From positions 560,001 through 624,000 of the forward strand of contig NC_092561.1 of NCBI RefSeq assembly GCF_037975245.1: a DNA stretch of 64,000 nt. Reading direction: 5' to 3'. Positions within the stretch are counted from its first letter, which is position 1; each line of letters begins with the position of its first letter. Under the pieces are notes generated by a model. The model saw only the letters and a list, made by a program, of their open reading frames with translations. It was not told where the DNA came from and did no database searches. A program made the translations under genes and the position numbers. Origin of the DNA: Apostichopus japonicus (lineage: Eukaryota; Echinodermata; Holothuroidea; Aspidochirotida; Stichopodidae). Positions 11,271-24,000 of the stretch are shown one piece after another.

Positions 11271-13629
11271 AAGTACATATATATCCTCTTTTTGAAGAAA
11301 AAGTACAGAAAATACTTGTACATAACTTAGGCCATATATGTATTCAGCTTGACCACAGTTAAGAGTCACAGGTTTTAGAGGTTGGCCTCTGCAGTGACAT
11401 TTAGCAACCAGACCAATGGGGAAGACACTCTTACTGCATGAAGATGAACCTAAAATTATTGATTATTAAGGAATAATAGCCAGAGACACTTAACTAAAAT
11501 TTGAATTGCTTGACCAGTTTCTTATCAGTGGTGACCATCCATGCCATGGTCTAGGAATTATCTCTCTCTCTCTCAATTGTACTGACCCATGTCCATAGAT
11601 ATTGTCATCTTTATACAGGGGAAGGAAGCTGAGAAAGTTATTCCTGATGTGTAGCCAGAGTTGGTTATTTTATTCTGGTCAGAACATCATTCAGCAGGTG
11701 TGTCCCTCTAAGATAAAATGACAGTACTTAACAAACTTTGTTCTGGATGCATTAACTGGTACTTGCCTTTGAGTGAATGCTGAGCCCATTTCCTTTGTAG
11801 AAAATGGTCAAAATGATTGATAATATATTTTAGTAGGGTTTGGCTGTACATTTGTACTGAATCGGTAGTACATTGACTGTGAAGGATCTGTTCTGGTCAT
11901 TCATTTCTCTGTGGTAAATGGAGCCAGGTCATGATCAAAAAGTAGAGGTCATTTCCTGGCAGGAAGTACTACATTCCAGATTGATACTGTAGGTGTTACA
12001 CCTGTACATACAACATGTGTGGGAATGAGACAAAAAGTTCCAAAGACTAATTATCTCAAATTGATTGTAAGACTTGGGAACTATCTTTATAGGCCAATGG
12101 TTGAACTTTAAATAAAGTGAACTTTTTTCCTAGACTTGCTACTGGTTTGTAATGTATAACACTACTTAAGAGGTCAGATTAGGTGTTTCAAGTTTCCATG
12201 CTTGGGCTTCCACAGAAACAACAAGAGTGAAAAGCTTCAAAGCTTGTAAGTCACATGGAAAACTTCATTTTTTTCCACTTAAACCCATTGGGTTTGGACA
12301 AAATGCATGTTCCTGTTCAAATGAGAATTATTGTTCAAGCTCAATATATTTGAGATTACCACCAAACCACTGAGAGCTAGGCCATCAAACTTCCACCCCC
12401 CTCCCATTTAAACACAAAGTTGACAGGTAACTAACAAGTGGTGTTCTGCAAGAGGGGTGGAAGGGGGGGGCAACATCTGTAATTCTGTATTACATGTCCA
12501 CGAAGTTCCTGAAAAATACAATAGAATTGTCACCTTATGGCTTTCGTCTGGAATGTTTAGACCATAATTGATGTTGAACTCAGTAATCACCAAAAGTCAT
12601 TTACTGCCTAACTTGCCTTCAAGGTACGCTTGGTTTCACAGCGGGTACGCCCTCACCGCATATAACCGTATTTATCTGGCTCTAGCATCTGGCAATTCTT
12701 TGTGTGTATTTATGGCCATCTCTGTTCCGTAATTGCCATCCTCTTGTGCAAGCATCGCTCTTCTGTCGCTCTTGATAATCTTCATCAATCGTTCTCATCT
12801 TACATCTTTTTATCGCTTCGGATTCACCAATGGTGCGTCTGTTCTCCTTTGAAATCAGTATATATATGCATGTATTTTATTAAACTTATTGAACGAAAAG
12901 TATGATTTAAATTTGGCCTAGATACATTCATAAACTGTGATAATATAAATTTATAATGCTGTTCCATTCCTACATTTTGCATCATGCATCTAGCAACCTG
13001 TTGTTTAGCTGTATTCAACTACCCATATCTTTGTGTTTTGTATTGATTTATGTACATATATATATATGGAAGGATATTAATTTTCATTGATCACAGAAAA
13101 TTGTTGCTTGTAACCTGCATGCATGGCAGTGCTATAGTGACTGACTAGGGAGCTGTGGTAAAACAGCAGCTTCCTGGACAGATAGACTGGTGTTTGCCTG
13201 AGGTCCAGATCTATCTTAACAAGCAGCAGGATTTTAGGCAAATTGCCAGAGAAATAGGACAAGGCCAATGTACACTGCTGTATATGAAAGGATGTGGTTG
13301 ATGTTAGTGTTATGATAGAAAGATAAAAAACAGCTGATATTGATTTCTCTTTGTGAGATATATCCAGTTTTCTGTATTATTGGTAGTATTATTTACAGTA
13401 CACTGTACTTAGTAAGTTAGCAGTGTTTCAATGAGAGGTCAGGAATAGAGGAGAAAGTTAGCTACTGGATGGATATAATATTTAATGAAGTTCAGGCCAT
13501 TTCTCTGTTACAATGATAAATTGCTTCTTTATTGTATTTAAAATAAATACAGGCTGAGTGAAAATTCATTCTGTTACCAAAAATTGTATTGTTCTGTACG
13601 ACAGCTACAGCCTGCTGCATGACATCCAC

Positions 13630-13755
13630 TACCCCTCCCCCACCCTGTCCCTTGCTATCCCCTTAGTGTGCTCATTCCATTCCCTTCCCCATCTCCCATA
13701 CCCCTCTCCACCCCTACATCTCTCCCCCTCCCCCTCCCCCTACCCTAGACCCTCA
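13630..13755. repeat. C/T-rich low-complexity tract
   Basis: Imperfect reiteration of CCCTCCCC-type blocks ending in three CTCCCC units. Simple sequence with G-quadruplex potential on the minus strand. Confidence 0.7.
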
Positions 13756-15888
13756 CACATGTTGTGATCTTCATATTATGTGCTCAGTCTGACAAAATGA
13801 AGGCTAAAAACATGGTTGAGAAAAAAAAAAAATTAATAGCGTTCTCATGCTTTGCATGACAACCACAGAGTGGTATCAAGTAAACAAGCGTCCATATCGT
13901 TACAACACAGACAACAATTATCATCAGCTGAGGTCAGTTAACTTTAAATAATTCATCATTGAAAATAGAGTGAGTGCACTATCATACACATATTGGCTAT
14001 ATTCACAACTAGAGCTAATTTATTGGACCAACATAATTGGCAGTCATAAGATAAAAGAAAGCCAACCCATAGGTGTACACAGACTGATTTTATTAACTCA
14101 ACTGAGTTTTGAACAGTCTCTCTCTCTCTCTTTATAAGATTTTAAAAAATGCCAAATATAGACAATTATGCCTGTAATATAGCTACAATAACCTTTGAAG
14201 CAGAACAAGAAACAGTTTAATTGGCCCTATAGATCCTGTGTCTCAACTAGAGTGTAATTACCACCATGTGATTATCTGTAACAATTGACTTTTTGTGGGC
14301 GGTTTAATGGAATCCCTTTTAGTGTTGTCATTGATTGCTGATTAGAAGGTCATCATTATTCAGCTCACAATTCTAACCTGCTAAAACGTGTGAGAAAGTT
14401 GTCATCATTTCTAACAAGTACTCAAGTGAACTTACCGACTGTGCAAAGTTTTCACAATCATTAAAGAAATGCTTCAATTACTATATTATCTAATTTAATT
14501 ACCTCAAAATTGTGGAACAATGCTTATAATCTGAACTGAGAATCACCATATAACAGAACTTTATTGAAATTTCAGCAGAATCAGTGACCATTATTTAAAC
14601 TGTCTACCATATGTGTGGGAGCAGCACTGATAACTTATAACTGGATAGGAATATGTAGCTTAGTGCCCTCCATTTGGTACATTGTATACCTTTACTTTGA
14701 AAGAAACGTTTAAAGAAGTAATTACAGCAATACTTGTGCTTGAATTTGAAGTTTGGGTGTAACAGAGAGACACCCATAAAGATACCACTGTACAGTATAC
14801 CATCTCTTTCTGACATACCTCAGGTGTCTACTAGGTCACATATTTTCTCAAGTAGGTAACACCCATTGGTGGTTCCGTTACACTAGCAGACCGGGATTTT
14901 ACTACACTGGTAGTACTATAGAAGAAGAAATGTGATGGTTTCCTAGTAAAGGAGCAAAGTTCACACTCACACACAAAGTCACACCAAGTTGATACTCCAG
15001 TTGATATACTTACTGCATGGCCTGCCAACTTGCTGAAATACACACTTTTTCCCCTTTTTTTATGCATTGATAACGAAAGAAAGCTTTGAATTTGTTGAAT
15101 GCCGCAAAACAATTGAATGGGGTGCACACCCTACTAGAAAGGGTTCATTTGTTCTAATTATTTCTATGAAAGTTTGGCATACATGTGTACTTGGAAGGCC
15201 ACAATTGTGTGAAAAAAAAAAACTGGAAAAAAAAACTACTAGGCTATGGATACTGTTTTGTGATGTGCCTACTGGGGTACAAAGTTTCACCTTTGTACAA
15301 TTTGTGAACTATTGGGAAAGAAAGATAGTATTGTGTTGTAAAGAACAGACTGAAACCAACTTTTGGCACTAAGACACACAATGTTGAGGAGCTTCATTAC
15401 CAACTTTTTTGTGTGTGAAATCCTAGTATGCAATTTTACTGAAGTTTTTCTTGTAACTTAATTTCGGAAGATGTGTACTGTAACTTTGTTATTTATGGTG
15501 AAATGTTTATTTGGTTTCTTTTAACAATCATTTGATAATTTAATTAATAATTACAAACATACAACATTAAATTGTACTCAAAACCTAATATAACAGAATT
15601 AATTGAATAAACAAATCATGCCTAATTGGTTTGATTTCATTAAGTTATGGTAAACTTTTGATGGGTCATAAATATAAACTAATTTGCATATCTTAAGCCA
15701 ATAGCATTGATCAGCTGGATTGCAAATAAAATTGGGAAGTATGTGCATGCACGGTTGGTCAAGTCGGATACCTCAATTCCCATAGCTTACAGCTATAGTA
15801 GGTACAGCGGGCGCAATGTTGACCGAAACACCAAATTTCTGTGTCGACAACCACAATCAGCTTTGGTGGTTGTCTGGGGAACGACTAA

Positions 15889-16293
15889 AGGCCCGGTCAC
15901 ACTGCAGCAATAGTTTATCGGAATACGGTCCGATTTTTCCGATTTTAGGCCGAAGAGTGAGGTTTGTGGTAGTGAATGTAATGAATGCAGTGGAGTATTC
16001 GAATACCTACTCCAAATCTGAGGGGTTCTGGAACGGACTACATTCTGAAGTGACGTCACATCGAAAAACGATAAAAATCGGAAGAGAAATCGGATAGCTT
16101 ACCGATAAAAGGAAACGGAGTCAATATCAAAAGTTAGGAGAGGGCTATTCCACATCGGAATGGCTCAATAGATAGCAAATCAGGTCCTTTATCACTGTGG
16201 CTAGAAGACCCGAACGAAAAACTGTCTGTTTCGATTCCTCTGGGTAAATCGGATAGTATTCTGATAAAAAATCGGTATAGTGTGACCGGGCCT
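15889..16293. mobile_element. MITE with 3-bp TAA duplication (PIF/Harbinger-like)
   Basis: The ends are inverted: AGGCCCGGTCACACT at 15,889-15,903 and its exact reverse complement at 16,279-16,293. Weaker inverted similarity runs inward for about 55 bp, through GTTTATC-GAATAC-TCCGATTT-like blocks. TAA directly flanks both ends (15,886-15,888 and 16,294-16,296), and a 3-bp TWA duplication is typical of PIF/Harbinger elements. The body is 405 bp, too short for a transposase, and is studded with ATCGG/CCGAT motifs. It also contains a full palindromic CRE, TGACGTCA (16,051-16,058). Non-autonomous status is clear; the superfamily is inferred from the duplication length. Confidence 0.85.
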
Positions 16294-17429
16294 TAAGTCA
16301 TTTACATCAAATTCAGATTACTTTGTAACCAAATATCCAATATCACATGATAAATTGGTTAACACCCACTGTCACTTTGGTGCACAAAGTTGGTGTTCTA
16401 TTCACCAAACCTACAGTATTTACATCTTCCTTATGGTGTACACATCGGTCCTTCTTTATTTACATTTGCTTCATTTTTCGGACAACTAAATTTGCTGTTT
16501 AGGACAGCCAAAAAATAAGATCTGGTTGTCCACCAAAAATTCCTAAATATTTACATCCTATAGTTTTCCTGACAGTTTACAGTTTTTATAGTTTTATTTT
16601 GTTTGCCTTCCTAAGTGCCTCTTACCCTAGGTAAAGCCTTGAAGCTCTGGGTTAGCTCCCAAGCTTAATTGTATGCAGTACTTCAGATTTCAAAATTACT
16701 CTCTAAGTTTTCTTCAAACAGGATGGCATGCTATGGCAATGTAATCACATTTGTCAAGTTTTGGATTGTAAAAGCAAAAAGGAAAGTGGCTCAAGAATAG
16801 GATTAAATTAGAATTTAGAGATAAATTGGCTTAGCTTGTAGGCAAATGAGTTTAATAATGATCAACACGACCTACAGAAACACAGGACATATATGTACTG
16901 TACAGATGGTGTGTACATGTGTATAGGTCTTTACAAAACATTCTTCGGTCACTCGGGAGGAACTCAAGCTGTAAATCCTACTACAGTACACATTAGTGGG
17001 TACGTTCAATTCAGGAGTGAAAAGAGGACGTAAATATGTCAATAAAGGAAGTTGATGGAGGAGGGGTGGTCTAGTAAATAAATTGGTGGAGAGTAACGTA
17101 TGTGTAGACTACCAACCAATTCCGATGTTTGAGTTGTGATGGGTGGAGTAGGTTGAAGATGTTTACAGAGAGGATAATCCAAGACTCTGAACAATGGATT
17201 AACATTTGCCGAGTGGTTGCTTTCACAAGGTACATACAACTTGGTATTGCCATACATGTGAAAGTTACTTAGCTTGCATATATTGCATAACATTATCAGA
17301 CACATCATGATATAGTAGATGCATGGTGAGTGGAATGGCTGTACAGTATATGACAAAGCAAGATAGTCATCTTGGAAAGAAAAAATGAGCAGGAAATTTC
17401 ATAGGTCACTCCCTTAATGGTAAATTGTT

Positions 17430-17500
17430 AGGGGGGTTTAGTGGGTGCTGGGGGGGTTAAGTGGGTGCTGGGGGGTGTGGACTGTGGGGGTGCAGTGTTA
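17430..17500 (+). repeat. G-rich tract with short direct repeats
   Basis: GTGGGTGCTGGGGGG recurs, with several runs of five to seven G within 70 bases. A G-quadruplex could form on the plus strand. It lies about 400 bp upstream of the first CREB3L exon in the window. Confidence 0.6.
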
Positions 17501-17704
17501 AAATGTTACTAGTTACTAGGTTAGGTATAGTAGATTATGAAAGTGCATAAGAAGACTGGCTACTCATGACCCGTCATAAATTCCCAAACAGTAACTTTTG
17601 TATCAAATTTGTAGTTAAGTGACAAGTTGACCATTTTATGATCGGTCAGCTTGCATGATGATCAAGTCACTCATCATACACAGATTCAATTTCTGCGGCC
17701 TGTC

Positions 17705-17865
17705 ATTATTATTCTTATTATTTTTATTATTTTTATTATTTTCATGATTTTCATTATTTTCATTATATTCATTATTTTCATTATTATTATTATTTTCATT
17801 ATTATTATTATTATTATCATCATTGTTAATATTATTATTATTATTACTATTTTTATTAATATGTA
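17705..17865. repeat. ATT/TTATT microsatellite
   Basis: About 160 bp of reiterated TTATT, TTTCATTATT and ATT triplets just upstream of a CREB3L exon acceptor. It produces open frames of Ile/Phe runs on both strands that are not genes. Confidence 0.9.
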
Positions 17866-17894
17866 TTTGGTTTTTTCTTCCATTGTGTTTACAG

Positions 17895-18096
17895 CCCCTA
17901 GCAGAACAACTGGAAGGCCTTCACTCCAACAATATCAGTGACCTACTAGATGATCCGCTACTCTCGGATCGCCTACCCTACGATGATGACTACTACGGGG
18001 ATTCCCTGTCACCAACTCCTTACATCCAATCAGATCACAGCTACTCCATGGCCAATGAAATTGACTCTCCTTTCTTTAAGACAATCAAAGTGGAAC
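17895..18096 (+). CDS. CREB3L: CREB3L exon encoding acidic activation region
   Basis: The acceptor is TTTACAG at 17,888-17,894 and the donor is C|GTACGT at 18,097. It enters in phase 0 and leaves in phase 1. It encodes 67 residues including [11 protein letters not shown] and [13 protein letters not shown], matching the second exon of vertebrate CREB3L1, so one short N-terminal exon is missing upstream. A TA-dinucleotide run follows the donor at about 18,168-18,196. Confidence 0.92.
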
Positions 18097-21000
18097 GTAC
18101 GTACACTGCTTTAAAACTCCCTCTTGTCTCTCTGACCTGTCTGCTCTTGACGATTGCACTCTTCCTATATATATATATATATATTTATATATATACATAT
18201 CGCGAGTTGGTCAGCATCATGTTTGATCTCTAGAGTAAGGCAAATATGTCACCAAAACAGAACTAGTATTGTTCGATACAGGTGACAAACGCCTATGTTC
18301 AGTGAAATTACAGCCTTCCTTACCGGTGTCGAACCTCTGGACAAACAATCAGCGTCCATACCCTAGTGGTTCGGGTGTCCGCATATAAAGCGGGAGGCCC
18401 GGGTTCGAATCCCAGCGGAGGCTGGAAGTTTTTAGCTGTTCTGGATTTACCAACTCACTACGATTTCAATTATATGTCACTATAAATATATCACTATATT
18501 ATCCTGCTCCTTGCTGAAGCTGCAATGTTGTCAGTGATTGGCCACAAGTTCCTGTCATAGTGTAAACACAGTTTTGAAGTTACCTATTATAAGCTGCATC
18601 CATTAGCTACTTGTACAGTAATGTTACTATACACTCCATATTACTTACTATTGGACTTCACTTTGGTTGTTAATACATTAATAAATGGTAGTGGTGAATG
18701 AGCTTTGCATTTGTTTAGCTTGCAGTTACAACATGAGAATTGGTAGCAGCTGTCCAAGTTTACACTAGGTTGTTATGTTGATTTTGGCATAATTTTCAAT
18801 ATTATCAAGTACTGAAATCTGATTGCAATAATAAAAAAAAACTAAAAAAGAGAGTCCAAAGGCCAGTGATTAATGCTTCCAGCCATGTTTGTTGTTCACT
18901 TCATTTTAATGATAACATTGATTTAGCATTGATAACATTGATTTTATCATTAATGATTATATACTTTGGCCCACAGCTGACGAAGACTATGAAAATGAAT
19001 TTATTGACATCCTGCCACTTTCGCCAGAACTCCATCAGCCGATACCACTTTTAAAGAAAGAGAAAGAAAAGTTACCTTACAACAACATCAAAGCACAACA
19101 GGTGGTCCTTAAGGAACCTCTTTACCCCCATTTGAAACCTAAGGGCTCTCAGAGAGCTGTAGTCCTTAGCCCAGGGACCAAGCATAATGTGCCACATCTC
19201 AAAGTTGAACTTCTGCCTTCCCCAGATGAGTCAGGTGAGATATACATCCTATTAATGTAACTGAAATATTCCTCATGATGTTTTTTACTTTGCTCCTCGC
19301 TTACCTGTCTCCCCACAACCTTAGCACTCTCGTTCTACAGAGCCTAGAATGAATTGGTAACCTTCTAACATTGTGCGCCCTGCCAGCTCCTCAGGTCAAT
19401 GCCCTTCTCATTCCACTACACAATGTGACAGCATCGTGCGCTTTTCGTCTGGATTTTGCTCAACGTTATTCGTACAGAACTGTGACCTAGGATCTTGGTT
19501 TTTCCATCCATTGGATACTGAGGTAGTTACCAAGCATGCACAACCCGATAAGTATCCTTTCTCTGCATAGGGAGGGGTTTTCAGGGTTGTTTTGGAGGAG
19601 CGGTTTCCTACTTGGATATGTGTTTATCTCTACTTGTAGTACCACTACACAGCTGACTCACACATCTTGAACTTTCCCATCCAGCCAGCAAGTCACCAAA
19701 GTGATAACGGTTTAACCCTGCACTACATTACACTGCAGATAATAAACTCAAACAAATGTAATATAAAATGAAAGAACACATCTGAGGGTAAGAAGCATGT
19801 TGTTTTCCTCCATAACTTCAATCATACTGTTATAGCCCACCCCCTACCCCCAAATGTATAGCAATGGTTTACCCCATTGTTGATATCAAATGCCCTGTGC
19901 ACAGAGGCACTGCCCCACATTAAGTTTTGGAATGCTCCCGTAGTATGCCAATTACCATACCAAATACCATGTACATGATAACAGCGTTCACAAAACCCTG
20001 TTGCATAATAATATACCATGCCGTTACAGTAGGTCTAATAGTTTATAGTTAACTCTCTCCAGGAAGACAAAGATTGAAAATCCATCCACCTGAATTTGTT
20101 CAAAATGTCATTGTGTTGTTGAAAGAAGAAAACTCAATGGGGTATGGTCAAAGGTGTACCTTGTATTTAACTACTGACTGTGAGCTAGTCTTAAGTCAAA
20201 ACCTCTGTTAAATAGTCCAGCCCTACCTTCTTAAGGGCGATCCTTTTGAGGCGTTGACTTTAGATTTTCAATGACTTGCTAATAACATTCAGCTCAGTGT
20301 AAAGCCTTGGCTTCTGACCTGTTTGGCTCTGTCTAGACAATTCTTGGTACTCACTGATGGGATGAAGAAGGGGAAATTCTCGGTTATGTTTCTTTTTGAA
20401 AATAAGCTTTTTCCATGAGTGAAAGAGATGGAGGAGGTCCTTAAGGATTATGTCAAAGCTTCTGAAGGGCCAGCAGAGATTAGCTGATAGCTGACATTTA
20501 TAATATATTCTTTTGATAGTCAAGCAGTTGTCTAACTGCAAAAGGGCATTACAGAAGGGGAAAATATCAAAGGAACAATTTTACCAGGGGATTTTCCCAC
20601 GTGAGCCAAATATCTCAGTGTGATGTATGACAAATCGGTTTCAAAATGACAGAGAGAATGAAACAAATATCGGATATTTATTTATATAAATAAATATGGG
20701 ACGGAATTGCTGCAAGTGGAAAGAAGGGAATATTAATCGACCTATGCATACTTCTTAACCTCCTTATGGGTGTTGCCTGCAAGTAAACTGAAACAGGAAA
20801 TGCAGTTTTCCAAATGAGGAAGTATAAATAATTTGCATCTTTTAGGTTTGGGTCGGCATCCAAGGTTTTCATCTAATCTGCAGAGGATTACTCAAAATAA
20901 GATTTGCAATTGGTTCCAAGTTAAGATATCCTTCTTAGTTGCTGTCACCAATTTAAGGTTAATGAGGAAGTAATTAAGTCTGTTTAATAGTTCTCATCGT

Positions 21001-24000
21001 GTTGTCTCCCCAGATAGTTTTTCCATTTTACTGACATAGTAATTGTAATTTCATGTAAAAAATACCACACTTGAAAATATTTCAAAACTTCACATAACAT
21101 GAAACTCATTAAAGCAAGCAAATAACTTGTCGCAGGGTTTTTAGTCTTGCATAGCATCAATGTAAAATTAGTCTTAAAAACATGTTCAAAGTTGCCATGA
21201 CGACATGAGCATTACGACAGTATAAAGCAAGCACAAGATGATCATGTGAAACATCGTCTATCGTAGCATTTGTTCCTTTATTTCAAATAAATATAATTCT
21301 ATATTTAAAGAATCCAGGTCTTGACTTGTTAATCTGCAGCCAATGCGAGAATCTAATTTGTAATTAATTGGTGGAGTTGATGGAGTTGATGGAGTTGACA
21401 AACTGTGGGGGAGGCTGTCATAAGTGATGATCCAACTCTGATTATTATTAATAACCAAAACAAATGTTGATTTTAGAATGTGACCTATTAGTTCTACTCA
21501 TTTCAAGTGTAAATTTATCTCCATTTTATCAACCCCTTGAAAGTCTTTTAACACTTGAAAGTGATATTTACTATCAGTGATATATCCTTTTAGTTTTTAA
21601 ATGTAACCCCGCCCCCCACCTCCCCACCAGTCTTTGCTTTCAACATATTACATGTTAAAGTCTCAGGTTGTTTGTTTCCTGCTCCTCTATGTTTGCTTGA
21701 CATTTTCGGTAATTGATTCTGTACCATCAGTTAAAGGTTACAAATTCTAGTCATTAGGTGAAAGGGGACTGTTTGTAAAGGTCAAGTAGTTCAGAATGCC
21801 AAAGGTTACCCCACGATTAAAGTAGCTTTTCCAGGTTGAGTTTGATTATTTTCTCATCTGCTGTAGCAGATACATTATGGATCGATTAGCTTTGATGTTT
21901 CATTTCCACGTACAGGTAACAAAACTAAAAGTAAAAACAGAGAGGATTTCTGCCAATTTCCTTTTTTATTTGCTCGTGAGTGAAAAAGGAGCTGGGTGAC
22001 AAAAAACAACTTGAAACGAGTCAAGTTCACTCACTGCACTCACTCAGTACAGTAACTTACTTGAAAAAAAATATCAGGAAGATTTCTGATCAATAGTAAT
22101 CTTGGCTTGTGTAAAACTTTGTAAATTTTGGTAAAATTTGTTGAAAAATACAACACGCTGCTTTAAGTGGCAGCTGAAAGCCCTATGGGGGGGGGGGGCT
22201 TATAAAGTTGTCTTCAGTCTGTGGGTTCAGTAAATTGCCAGGAATAATTTAAGAGAACTTTGTAAACGAACCACATCAGGTGTACCACGTACAGCAATTG
22301 GTGAACCACATACACTTGGGTTTCTGGTAATTTGGGATGGTAGATATTTAGAAGGCCGTACATATGGTATCTTTCTATTGGCTCAGGTATTCCGTACAAG
22401 CTGTATCAATGTCACGGTTCTTAATAATTCAGTCCTAACTTTTTAAGTAATTTTTTTAACCAGTTTGATAATTTGGTTTGGGAAAAAAGATTGTGACCTC
22501 CTTTCACATTGCAACAAGGTTTTCATAGCAACATACAACCTTTAAAACCTCAATGACAGTTCATAAGAGGGTTAGGAATGGAAAGTCATTCAAGAACTGT
22601 GTCAATTTGGTCTTTCAATTTGGCATTTGCTGAGCCTGTATAACACGACTTTCAGTATGCCATGAATCAGTATGCAGTGAGCCCTCGAAATGGGTGGATA
22701 GTATTTAGCCTAGTCATGTAAATCTCTCCTAACACCACTAACAGTACAAGTGCCTTCAACCGTGACTCTTGCAAAGTTCTGTGTGTGGGAACACCCATCT
22801 TGTCTTTTGTTACCATTCACTGCTTGGCAAAGGTTACCTCTTTATCTCCTGTGATTTTTTTTTATACTTTGTTTAGAATGCAAGTCAGTCAGATTGGTTC
22901 TTATTTAAAAAAATCTCAGTTAAAGGTCCGAGAAAAATCCCCAGGAAACTTCAACTACAGCAGTTTTTATGATAGAGTGGATGTCACAGCCGAGTGGATA
23001 ATCTACTTAGTGCATACTGTAGGTTTAACAGTACTTTAACCAAGGTATAGTGGGCCGGATTATAGGGCTAGCATACTGTACCTCCAGATTTACCATGACT
23101 TGTCCTTTAATTTTTTTTTTTTTTTTCTGTCTTAAAAGAGCATCCCAAGTTCCCAACTGGCAGATTTACTAAATGTTAAAAATATGTCAGTATTTTAAGG
23201 TATTAATAGTAAGTAGTTGTAATTATTAGGTGGGAATACTGTGATTCAGTGGCGATTCTAATCCAAATGATTGTATCCACAGTGTATCTCTGAGTGTTGT
23301 AGCGCAGTATATCACCACTCATAAGTCTTTTATCGTGTCTTTTATCGTTGTAATGGCTGCATGGTTTTGTCCTCAAAACTGTTACACAGACACTGAACGT
23401 TGTACCTTCATACATACATACCACCCAGCGATATTTCCAAGACTCCTACCGAGGGGTCACATCACAGAAATTTATGAGTATAAGCCCCCAGGCAGTTTGG
23501 AGGGTTAGATTTTAATCTTTCAGCAGCTAAATTACATTTTGTTTGTCATATGCAAAGTTTATATAAGATCATATCATTCTAAAAAATATCACTGGCAAGG
23601 TGATGGAGCTAATATCACCCAATCAATGTTACTGTACAAGGATTAGACTATGCATGGACTAATGTTACATGTTTGTGTGTGCCTTTATATATATCCATTA
23701 GAACATGCACTGTATATAGACATGGTCTCAAGCGTAACTCAGGGGCTGAATTGACTTTTGGAAATTGAAGGAGACACATTAAATCCTTAGGTCATCATTG
23801 GTTTGTCTGACCGAGAGATATGTACAACTTCCCTAATCAGCTACAGTGACGGAAAAAACCTTGTTCCATTTGGGAGATATGAATTCCCGTTTTAATGTTC
23901 CTTCACACACAGGGAAGGCTGAAGACTTGCGTAAGTCTAAACATCACATCATCGCGCCACATACTGTATACAACATATACATGCTAAGTTTTATAGCTTT

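Larger units (their letters stand above)
1..17894. other. Long region without recognised coding exons
   Basis: No open frame here carries a domain I recognise, and none joins by splice sites to its neighbours. The N-terminal exon of the CREB3L gene was looked for and not found, so it is either upstream of the window or too short and diverged to spot. The region holds the hammerhead element near 538-706, a (CAT)n run at about 4,250-4,276, paired palindromes at 5,506-5,559, a 21-base C run at 6,463-6,483, two diverged members of a dispersed repeat near 10,670 and 11,220, a C-rich tract at about 13,630-13,755, and a MITE at 15,889-16,293. Confidence 0.6.

Noticed and set aside
17651-17941. Ile/Phe-rich open frame leading into the CREB3L exon
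   Set aside because: The N-terminal part is translation of the ATT microsatellite. A clear acceptor at 17,894 marks the true exon start.
18350-18425. Functional tRNA gene
   Set aside because: The acceptor stem cannot pair and the A box is imperfect, so it was annotated as a tRNA-derived repeat.
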